DNA from: Kiritimatiellia bacterium
Lineage (GTDB): Bacteria; Verrucomicrobiota; Kiritimatiellia; PWTM01
Length of the DNA: 64,000 nt
Assembly (NCBI GenBank): GCA_026417735.1
Contig: JAOACR010000014.1
Span: forward strand, 1-64,000
Reading direction: 5' to 3'
Shown: positions 17,940-25,035 of the stretch, one piece after another
How positions within the stretch are numbered: the first letter of the stretch is position 1
How the letters are laid out: every line of letters starts with the position of its first letter
Position numbers and translations under genes: made by a program
Notes under the pieces: generated by a model
Databases searched by the model: none
What the model saw: the letters and a program-made list of their open reading frames with translations, nothing else
What the model was told of the DNA's origin: nothing

Positions 17940-18627
17940 TTGACGTTCACCAGCCGCGCCGGCGGTGGTCGGATCCGACAGTGGACCGTCGACGCCCACC
18001 TGGAACCGCCGGAGGCTGGCCACGGCTCTCACGTGGAGGTCGAGAAGTTCCGCTGGAAGACATCCCCGTCCGCAATCCTAGCGCTGGCGATTGTCGACAC
18101 GGATCTCGGCGGATGGGCGGAAGTGCTGTGCCGCCTAGTGGAGACCGACTACTTTCCGGAAACGTATCGAGGCCACGATGAGGTGTTCCGCGCGGTTGTT
18201 TCACCTCTCCGCATGACTCGGTTGACCAACCGACCCGCGCAGCCGTGGTACGGACGGATCACTGCGCCGCTGGTTCGGGCGTATGTGGGGCGGAAACGGG
18301 CCGTCCGGGTGCGCGTGGGGCCCGATGTCGGTCTTTGGAGGTCTTCTCGGAGCGTTGTCGGTGCCCGCGATCCCCGTCGAGGCCGTGGTCGACCGGATCC
18401 GGTCGCGACGGCTCGGCGAGGTGTTCTGGTTCGCAATGGTCTACCCATGGACGATCATGGTCACGATGGTCTCCTACCTCTCCTCGCTGCGCTGGCTGGC
18501 ATGCGCGACGTATTTCCGCACACGGGTAGCGGGATTTCCAAGGCTGCCAGCATCGGGAGCTGGCAGAGGATCGCAACACGGGCACCGCAACGACACCAGC
18601 GACAGCAGCGAGGGGGAGACCGGCTGA
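17940..18627 (+). pseudogene. Possible frameshifted membrane-protein gene in a poorly coding 1-kb stretch
   Basis: Between the terminator at 17690 and the lipoprotein gene at 18717 no normal gene is evident. Two adjacent pieces look coding. In one frame, up to about 18225, a soluble-looking segment includes SAILALAIVDTDLGGWAEVL and DYFPETYRGHDEVFRAVVSP. In the next frame, open from 18226 to 18627, a segment with high third-position GC includes MSVFGGLLGALSVPAI, VFWFAMVYPWTIMVTMVSYL and a polar tail. ATG 18325 could start the second piece alone. A single-base change near 18220-18240 would join them. I do not recognise the family. It may be a decayed gene, a sequence error or two small unknown genes. 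Confidence 0.3.
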
Positions 18628-18716
18628 TCGCGGGTGCGACGCCAGAGACTCAACTGCGACAACGCGACCAGGACTCGGCGGCGACCCGGCGCTCATTCCT
18701 GAGGAGCCAGGGCGTC

Positions 18717-19175
18717 CTAACGTCGGACCCACACCTGAGTGTGGGGGGACTGCCCCTCGACAACCTCCAACACAAGCCGGTCGTTGGATTCCAAGCGGCC
18801 AATCTTCACCACATCATAGTTTTTGGATGGGTGATTCACATAAAGAATATGCTCTTCGACACGGACGCGCCCGTCCGGCGCAATCGCCGCTTCGGTCGGC
18901 ACGGGGTACACGACCGGGTTCTTTGGATCCTGCCTGAATCCCTCGACCCGCGTGGTGCCGGCGTAGAGGCGACCATCCCACTTCAGCGTCATCGTCTCGG
19001 TTTTCCACGTCCAGGTGCCCTCGAGCGGGGCGGCGCGGTCGCGGTCATCGCGCTGGTCCGGCGGCGGAGACTCGTCGTCCCACGGCGCCTCGCAACTGGC
19101 AAGCAGCGCACCGACCGCGATCGCGAAGAACAGCTGGAAGGTGTCACGACGACTGGCTCTTCGGTGGTGGTGCAT
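18717..19175 (-). CDS. Hypothetical lipoprotein
   Basis: 152 residues. A signal peptide (FQLFFAIAVGALLASC) has a good lipobox LASC with Cys28. A charged linker DDESPPPDQRDDRDR follows, then a small beta-rich domain containing LEGTWTWKTETMTLKWDG and RVRVEEHILYVNHPSKNYDVV. The EGTW...LKWDG...Y pattern resembles small lipocalin-like or beta-barrel domains, but no family is assignable. It would be anchored in the inner or outer membrane facing the periplasm. It is divergent from the URO-D operon. No clear ribosome-binding site precedes ATG 19175. Confidence 0.65.
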   Translation of the reverse strand: MHHHRRASRRDTFQLFFAIAVGALLASCEAPWDDESPPPDQRDDRDRAAPLEGTWTWKTETMTLKWDGRLYAGTTRVEGFRQDPKNPVVYPVPTEAAIAPDGRVRVEEHILYVNHPSKNYDVVKIGRLESNDRLVLEVVEGQSPHTQVWVRR

Positions 19176-19307
19176 GGGCTGTTGTGGTTTTCTTCGTTCC
19201 GATTAGATCGCGCACATTGCTAGCGGGAGACGTCGAGGCGGTCAACTCGAACCACAAACCGCTACGATCGCTCGTCGGCGAGCCCGATCCTACGGAGCGG
19301 CCGACGC

Positions 19308-19336
19308 TTGGCGGGAACCCCCTCATACGATATCGT
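19308..19336 (+). promoter_or_regulatory. Candidate promoter of the URO-D/cytochrome operon
   Basis: TTGGCG (19308-19313) and TATCGT (19331-19336) are 17 bases apart, about 26 bases before the ATG at 19363. Each hexamer matches consensus at four positions. Confidence 0.4.
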
Positions 19337-19362
19337 GCGCGCGACAACAGGAGTTGTCCGTC

Positions 19363-20814
19363 ATGAACTCGAGCACCCGCACTCCGGCCGCGATCGAGGC
19401 CCTCTACCAGACCCGTCTCCGGCGCTATGTCACCGCGTTGCGCAACGAGAAGCCCGACTGTGTGCCGGTCCGCCCCTTTGCGGCGGAAATGACCGCGGTG
19501 CACTGCGGCTACACCTGCCAGGAGGTCACCCACGACTACCGGCTCGCGTTCGAAGCGGTGATCCGCTGCTGCAAGGACTATGACTGGGACGCCGCGGTCG
19601 CGAACATGGTGTACGTCTGGACCGGGCTCAGCCAGGCGCTCGGCCTCACCTACTACGGGATTCCCGGCCTCGACGTGCCACCGGACACCGGCTTCCAATA
19701 CCGAGAACCGGATGCGGAACATGCGTTCATGCGCGCCGACGAATACGACGCGCTGATCGCAGACCCCTGCGCGTTTCTCTATGAAACCTGGCTGCCCCGC
19801 GTTTCGAACGCGATCGCGGGACCCGACCGGCCGAACACGGCGCGCAGCATGCAGGCGCTGGTGAAGGGGGCGATGGCGATGCTCTCCTATTTCTCCGCGT
19901 TCGGTCCGCAGGTACAGCGCATGCGCACCGAATGCGGCACAGTTTCTGCGATCGCAGGTATTCTGAAGGCACCCATGGACATCCTCGCGGACAAGCTCCG
20001 CGGGTACCTCGGGCTTGCGGAGGATCTGATCGAACGTCCCGCGAAGGTGAAAGCCGCTTGCGAGGCGCTGATGCCGCATCTGTTTCACGTGGCGCTGACC
20101 TCCTCCGACCCCTCGGGGTTGGTGCCGATCGGGTTCTGGATGCATCGTGGTTGTGTGCCGTTCGTTTCGATGAACGACTTCGAGACGATCTTCTGGCCGA
20201 CGCTGCGTCCGATCATCACGGAGCTCTGGCGGCACGGACGTCAGACGATGTTCTATGCGGAGGGCAACTGGGATGCGCACCTGGACCGGTTCGCGGAGCT
20301 GCCCGAACGCAGCATCATCTACCACGTGGACCGCGGCGACCTGCGCCTGGCCCACCGGAAACTGCACCACAAGTTTGCGCTCAGCGGCGGCATTCCGAAC
20401 TTCTTGCTGGCGTACGGCACGCCCGAACAGGTTCGCGCCTGTGTGCGCGATGCGATCCGAGATGTCGGCGCGGACGGCGGGTACATCGTGGACGCGTGCG
20501 CGATCATGCAGAACGAGGTGCGACCCGAAAACGTGCGGGCGATGACGGAGGCCGCGCGCGAGTTCGGAGTCTACAGCGGAGCGCCGACCGGTGACCTGCC
20601 CGTGCGACCGCCGGCCGACGGCGCCGAACGCCCGCCGCCCGCGCCCGAGCTGGCAGTGCCGCGCGTGCCACCGCCCGGCGTCTGCCGGACCTGGGACCAG
20701 GTTGCGCCCGAAATGCCCCCCGTCACCGGCGACGCAGACCTCGTGCGCCGCATCTGGACGGAGGTCGAGGGGTTCGCACACATGTTCATCTGGCAGGTGC
20801 TACTCTCCTTCTGA
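19363..20814 (+). CDS. Uroporphyrinogen decarboxylase-like (URO-D superfamily) protein
   Basis: 483 residues; GGAG lies nine bases before ATG 19363. The body follows the URO-D/MtaA/CmuA TIM-barrel pattern: an N-terminal RRYVTALRNEKPDCVPVRPF, AAVANMVYVWTGLSQALG, a central KAPMDILADKLRGYLGL, GFWMHRGCVPFVS, MFYAEGNWDAHLDRFAELP, and C-terminal FALSGGIPNFLLAYGTPEQV. Divergent members serve as corrinoid methyltransferases or have no known role, so true heme synthesis is unlikely. The C-terminal about 75 residues are proline-rich and then helical, an extension not typical of the family. It is translationally coupled by TGATG to the octaheme cytochrome gene. The call is to superfamily only. Confidence 0.75.
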   Translation: MNSSTRTPAAIEALYQTRLRRYVTALRNEKPDCVPVRPFAAEMTAVHCGYTCQEVTHDYRLAFEAVIRCCKDYDWDAAVANMVYVWTGLSQALGLTYYGIPGLDVPPDTGFQYREPDAEHAFMRADEYDALIADPCAFLYETWLPRVSNAIAGPDRPNTARSMQALVKGAMAMLSYFSAFGPQVQRMRTECGTVSAIAGILKAPMDILADKLRGYLGLAEDLIERPAKVKAACEALMPHLFHVALTSSDPSGLVPIGFWMHRGCVPFVSMNDFETIFWPTLRPIITELWRHGRQTMFYAEGNWDAHLDRFAELPERSIIYHVDRGDLRLAHRKLHHKFALSGGIPNFLLAYGTPEQVRACVRDAIRDVGADGGYIVDACAIMQNEVRPENVRAMTEAAREFGVYSGAPTGDLPVRPPADGAERPPPAPELAVPRVPPPGVCRTWDQVAPEMPPVTGDADLVRRIWTEVEGFAHMFIWQVLLSF

Positions 20815-23162
20815 TGATGGTGCCGGTCCGGTGTTGGCGGAGCGCGGCGGCGATCGGTGCGATCGGGGCGGCCGCAGCGGGGGGCGAGGTCCCCCTGAGC
20901 GCGATCTTCACCGGTTCCTCCGCCTGCCGCGACTGCCACCCGCGCTTCTACGAGCTCTGGGAGTCGTCGCACCACGGTCGCGCGATGCAGCCGGTCGGCG
21001 CGGTGCTTGCGCGCGGCGAATTGACCCCGCACGAAACACCGCTCGAGATCCCGCCGTACCGCTACCAGATGAGGCTGGAGGGCAATCGCGCTGACATGCT
21101 GGAAGAAGGGCCGGAGGGGCGAAAGACCTACCCGGTGCTGTACACGCTGGGCGGAAAAAACGTGTTCTACTTCCTCACGCTGCTGGACGGCGGACGCCTG
21201 CAGGTGATGCCGGTCGCCTACGACGTGGTCGGCCGGCGCTGGATCGACACCACTGGCAGCATGGTGCGCCACGCGGAAGGTCTGAACGACGAGGCGCTGT
21301 ACTGGAAGGAACGGCCACTGACGTTCAACACCTCCTGCTTTGACTGCCACGTCAGCCAGATGTCCCGCGGCTACGACCCGGCGACCGACTCCTACCGCAC
21401 CACCTGGAACGAGCCCGGCATCAACTGTGAGGTCTGCCACGGCCCCGGCGCTGAACACGTCCGCCGCTTCCGCGAAGCGCAGCAGCGCGGCGAACCGCCG
21501 CCCACGAACCTGTTTCTGATCCGAATGAAGGACCTCACGCCGCAGCAGCGCAACGACGCTTGTTCGCCCTGCCACGCAAAAATGCGGCCGCTGACGCCGC
21601 AGTACATCCCTGGCCAACGGTTTTGGGACCACTACGACCTGGTCACCTGGGAACACCCGGACTACTACCCTGACGGGCGCGACCTCGGCGAAAACTACAC
21701 CCTGGGCTCCTGGTTGATGAGCCCCTGCGCGCGCAAGGGGGGCATGGACTGTCTCCACTGCCACACGTCCAGCGGCCGCTACCGCTTTCGCGGAGAAACC
21801 GCCAATCACGCCTGTCTGCCCTGCCACCGCGAGCGAGTGGAGAACGCAGCGGCACATACCCACCATCCCGTCGGCAGCAAGGGCAACGAGTGTGTGTCCT
21901 GCCACATGCCGATGACGTGGTTCGCCCAAATGCGCCGCAGCGATCATTCGATGCGCCCTCCCGCACCGGCCGCAACGATCGCGTTCGGCTCGCCGAACGC
22001 CTGCAACCTCTGCCACTCGAACCAGACGCCCCAGTGGGCCGACACGAAGGTGCGGGAGTGGCGCACGCGTGATTACCAGGCGCCGGTGCTCGCGCTCGGC
22101 CGGCTTGTGCAAGCGGCCCGTTCCAACGACTGGTCGCGGCTGCCGGCGATCCTCGAGTATCTGGGCCGACCCGATGCGGAAGTGATGGCCGCCGCCTCGT
22201 TGCTGCGCCTGCTGGCGGACTGCCCCGACCCGCGCGCCGCAGCGGCCGCCCGCCAGCGCCTTGCCATCGACCCCTCACCCCTGGTGCGCGCGGCCGCGAC
22301 CGAACTGCTCGGACGACAGCGCGACGCTCCCCCCAATCGTGCCGCGCTGTTCGCCGGCTGCCGTGACGAGGCGCGCCTGGTGCGCATCCGCAGCGCGCTG
22401 GCTCTGTCCGGCGCGGTCGGACCAGCCGATCCCGAACCCGACCGCACCGCCTGGTCGGCCGCCATCGCGGAATACCGTGCCTCGCTCGACTGTCGGCCGG
22501 ACGACTGGGCCTCGCACTACAACCTCGGCAATCTCCATCTCGACCAGGGCGACCCGCGCGCGGCGGTCGCCGCGTTCGCTGCCGCGGTGCGGATCGCCCC
22601 CGAACAACCCATGGCCTGGGTGAACGGTGCGATCGCGCACGCCCGCGCGGGCGACCTGGCACAAAGCGAGCAATGGCTCCGCCGTGCGCTTGCGATCGCG
22701 CCTACCAACGCGGTGGCAAACTTCAACCTCGCTCTCGCCGTCGCGGAGCGCGGCCGCCTCGACGAGGCCGAAACGCTGCTGCGCCGCGCGCTGGCCAGCG
22801 ATCCACGCATGGCCGAGGCCGCGTACAACCTCGGGGTGCTGCTCGGGCGCCGATCGCCGGCGGAAGCCATCGAGTGGACCGCGCGGGCGGTTCGTTTTCG
22901 TCCGGCCGACCCGCGGTATCGCTGGACACATGCGTTCTACCTGCACCGCGCCGGGCGAATCGCGGAGGCGCGCGCGGAGCTTGAAGACCTGATGCAGCGG
23001 CGCCCGGTCTTTCCGGACGCGGTGATCCTGCTCGGCGAAATCTACGAAACCGAGGGCCGCGCGGCGGACGCGCGCAAGATCTACGAACTGGCGCTCCAAG
23101 ACCCGGCACTCCCGTCCGACGCAGTACGCACGATCCGCGCCCGCCTTCGCGCGATGCGATGA
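20814..23162 (+). CDS. Octaheme c-type cytochrome fused to HEAT-like and TPR repeats
   Basis: 782 residues. A short leader (AAAIGAIGAAAAGG) precedes eight CxxCH heme sites at Cys38, 175, 205, 250, 313, 334, 360 and 397. The first lies in SSACRDCHPRFYELWESSHHG, a pattern of cytochrome c554/c-prime-like multiheme proteins. Residues about 415-540 are Ala/Arg/Leu helical repeats like HEAT. Residues about 550-780 are TPRs (SHYNLGNLHLDQGDPRAAVA, NFNLALAVAERGRLDEAETL). The hemes would be attached in the periplasm; the repeats suggest docking to partner proteins. Related fusions occur in planctomycetes and acidobacteria without assigned function. The start overlaps the upstream stop as TGATG, and the end overlaps the pabB-pabC start. 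Confidence 0.9.
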   Translation: MMVPVRCWRSAAAIGAIGAAAAGGEVPLSAIFTGSSACRDCHPRFYELWESSHHGRAMQPVGAVLARGELTPHETPLEIPPYRYQMRLEGNRADMLEEGPEGRKTYPVLYTLGGKNVFYFLTLLDGGRLQVMPVAYDVVGRRWIDTTGSMVRHAEGLNDEALYWKERPLTFNTSCFDCHVSQMSRGYDPATDSYRTTWNEPGINCEVCHGPGAEHVRRFREAQQRGEPPPTNLFLIRMKDLTPQQRNDACSPCHAKMRPLTPQYIPGQRFWDHYDLVTWEHPDYYPDGRDLGENYTLGSWLMSPCARKGGMDCLHCHTSSGRYRFRGETANHACLPCHRERVENAAAHTHHPVGSKGNECVSCHMPMTWFAQMRRSDHSMRPPAPAATIAFGSPNACNLCHSNQTPQWADTKVREWRTRDYQAPVLALGRLVQAARSNDWSRLPAILEYLGRPDAEVMAAASLLRLLADCPDPRAAAAARQRLAIDPSPLVRAAATELLGRQRDAPPNRAALFAGCRDEARLVRIRSALALSGAVGPADPEPDRTAWSAAIAEYRASLDCRPDDWASHYNLGNLHLDQGDPRAAVAAFAAAVRIAPEQPMAWVNGAIAHARAGDLAQSEQWLRRALAIAPTNAVANFNLALAVAERGRLDEAETLLRRALASDPRMAEAAYNLGVLLGRRSPAEAIEWTARAVRFRPADPRYRWTHAFYLHRAGRIAEARAELEDLMQRRPVFPDAVILLGEIYETEGRAADARKIYELALQDPALPSDAVRTIRARLRAMR

Positions 23163-24901
23163 GACGCCGCTCGGCCGTTGTCCCCATTCGCTTCCGAGAC
23201 CCCGACCGCGGCGTCGAGTGGCGATTCTGGGCCACGGATGTGTTGTGCGCGAACCGACTTGCCGACGTGTTTCCGCTGCTGGAGGAGGTGGCCGCCGCGA
23301 CGCGACGGGGCTGGTGGGCGGCGGGTTTTCTCGCGTACGACGCCGCGCCCGCCCTCGACCCGGCGATGCGGGTTCGCGGCGGCTGGCGCGGGCCGCTGGC
23401 GTGGTTCGCGCTGGCCCACGCCCCGCGCACCACTCCCGCCCTGCCCCCCGCGCGACCGCCCGCACCGCCGCGCGTGCAGTGGCACCCCCGGCCGGGTTCA
23501 CTGACGTTTCGCGCCGCGGTCGCGGAAATCCGCCGCCGCATCGCCGCCGGTCGCGTGTACCAGATCAACTACACGATTCGTTGGTGCGCACGGCTGGCAC
23601 CGCATATCGCACCCCGCTGGTTCGCCGCGCTGCTGGCAGCTCAGCCGCGCTCGTTTGCGGCGCTCATCCGGACCGCCACATGGACAGTCTTGTCGGTCTC
23701 ACCGGAACTGTTTTTCCGGTTGGAAGGCACCCACATCGAAAGCCGGCCGATGAAAGGCACACGCCCCCGCGCGCCGGACGCGGCCGGTGACCAGCAACGC
23801 CGTTGGGAACTGGCCGCCTCGCCGAAAGACCGCGCCGAGAACGTGATGATCCTCGACATGGTCCGCAACGACCTCGGCCGAATCGCGCGGCCCGGCAGCG
23901 TGACGGTGCCCGCACTATGGACGGTCGAGCGGCATCCCACCGTCTGGCAGATGACGTCCACCGCCGCGGCGAAAACCGATGCGCCGTTGCCGGAGATCTT
24001 CCGCGCGCTGTTCCCGGCCGCCTCGATCACCGGCGCCCCGAAAATCGAGGCGATGCGCACCATCGCGGAGCTCGAACGCGCACCGCGTGGCCTCTACACC
24101 GGCGCCATCGGCGTGGTCGCACCGCGCCGCCGCGCCGTCTTCAGCGTCGCCATCCGTACCATCTGGCACGCTCACCACCGCGCAAGCGCCCGGTATGGCG
24201 CCGGCTGCGGAATCGTCTGGGACTCCGAGCCGCACCGGGAGTGGCGTGAGGCGGCCGACAAGACCCGCGTGCTCCAGCACCGATGGCCCCGCTTCGATCT
24301 GCTAGAGACCCTTTTGTGGCGGCCGAACCACGGCTACCGCTACCTGCGCGCCCACCTCGCGCGGCTTCGCGCCAGCGCTGAGTACTTCGAACGGCGCTTC
24401 GATCCGGCGGGCGTTCGTTCCTCGCTCGCCCGCGCAGTGCATGGCGCCGCCACCCCTCTGCGGGTACGGCTGCGGCTCGATCCGCAAGGACGCGCATCGG
24501 TCCAGGCAGAACCGTTACGCAACGGCCCCGCCGTTCGAATCGTTGGTCTCGCGCGCACCCCGGTGCGATCGGACGACCCGTTCCTACACCACAAAACCAC
24601 CCACCGCGAAGTCTATGAGCGCGCGCGCCGGGAGCGGCCCGAGTGCGACGATGCGATCCTTGTGAACGAACGCGGCGAGATCACCGAGAGCACCATCGCC
24701 AATGTCGTGGTACGGCGAAACGGCGAGTGGTTGACGCCGGACGCCCGTTGCGGCCTGCTCCGAGGCATCCTTCGGGAAGTGCTTCTGGCGCAGGAACGAA
24801 TCCGCGAAGCGGTGCTGCGGCCGGCCGACCTGCGCACCGCAGAACAGATCTGGCTGATCAACTCCGTTCGCGGCTGGATGCCGGCGCGCCTGCGCGATTG
24901 A
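23159..24901 (+). CDS. pabBC: Aminodeoxychorismate synthase component I fused to 4-amino-4-deoxychorismate lyase
   Basis: 580 residues. Residues 1-370 form a chorismate-binding domain: VYQINYTIRW, SPELFFRLEG, RPMKGTRPR (Lys in the PxKGT motif marks PabB rather than TrpE), ENVMILDMVRNDLGRIA, SITGAPKIEAMRTIAELE and GAGCGIVWDSEP. Residues 380-580 form a class IV PLP lyase domain, with HHKTTHREVYERAR as the likely PLP Lys site and NERGEITESTIANVVV. The fusion makes 4-aminobenzoate for folate from chorismate; the PabA glutaminase must be encoded elsewhere. The ATG overlaps the previous stop by four bases, so it is co-translated with the cytochrome gene although no metabolic link is obvious. Confidence 0.93.
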   Translation: MRRRSAVVPIRFRDPDRGVEWRFWATDVLCANRLADVFPLLEEVAAATRRGWWAAGFLAYDAAPALDPAMRVRGGWRGPLAWFALAHAPRTTPALPPARPPAPPRVQWHPRPGSLTFRAAVAEIRRRIAAGRVYQINYTIRWCARLAPHIAPRWFAALLAAQPRSFAALIRTATWTVLSVSPELFFRLEGTHIESRPMKGTRPRAPDAAGDQQRRWELAASPKDRAENVMILDMVRNDLGRIARPGSVTVPALWTVERHPTVWQMTSTAAAKTDAPLPEIFRALFPAASITGAPKIEAMRTIAELERAPRGLYTGAIGVVAPRRRAVFSVAIRTIWHAHHRASARYGAGCGIVWDSEPHREWREAADKTRVLQHRWPRFDLLETLLWRPNHGYRYLRAHLARLRASAEYFERRFDPAGVRSSLARAVHGAATPLRVRLRLDPQGRASVQAEPLRNGPAVRIVGLARTPVRSDDPFLHHKTTHREVYERARRERPECDDAILVNERGEITESTIANVVVRRNGEWLTPDARCGLLRGILREVLLAQERIREAVLRPADLRTAEQIWLINSVRGWMPARLRD

Positions 24902-24916
24902 CCCCCGTTACTCCCG

Positions 24917-24935
24917 GTCACCCCGGAGGGACGGT
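24917..24935 (-). repeat. Diverged partial copy of the hairpin repeat
   Basis: GTCACCCCGGAGGGACGG-type sequence here matches the reverse complement of the 16.1-16.2 kb repeats over about 19 bases with one difference, then diverges. It sits just after the pabBC stop codon in inverted orientation relative to the two clear copies. Confidence 0.4.
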
Positions 24936-24957
24936 CTGGCACCGGTATTGTCAGGTA

Positions 24958-24970
24958 CCCCAGTCTGGGG
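24958..24970 (+). terminator. Small hairpin after pabBC
   Basis: CCCCA and TGGGG pair around GTC, followed by CATGTTGTT. It is short and lacks a clean T run, so it is only a weak terminator candidate for the 19.3-24.9 kb operon. Confidence 0.3.
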
Positions 24971-25035
24971 CATGTTGTTCAGGTCCGACGAGGTGGTGTT
25001 CGCCAGGCCGCTGAATGCTCGAACGGAGGTGCGCG

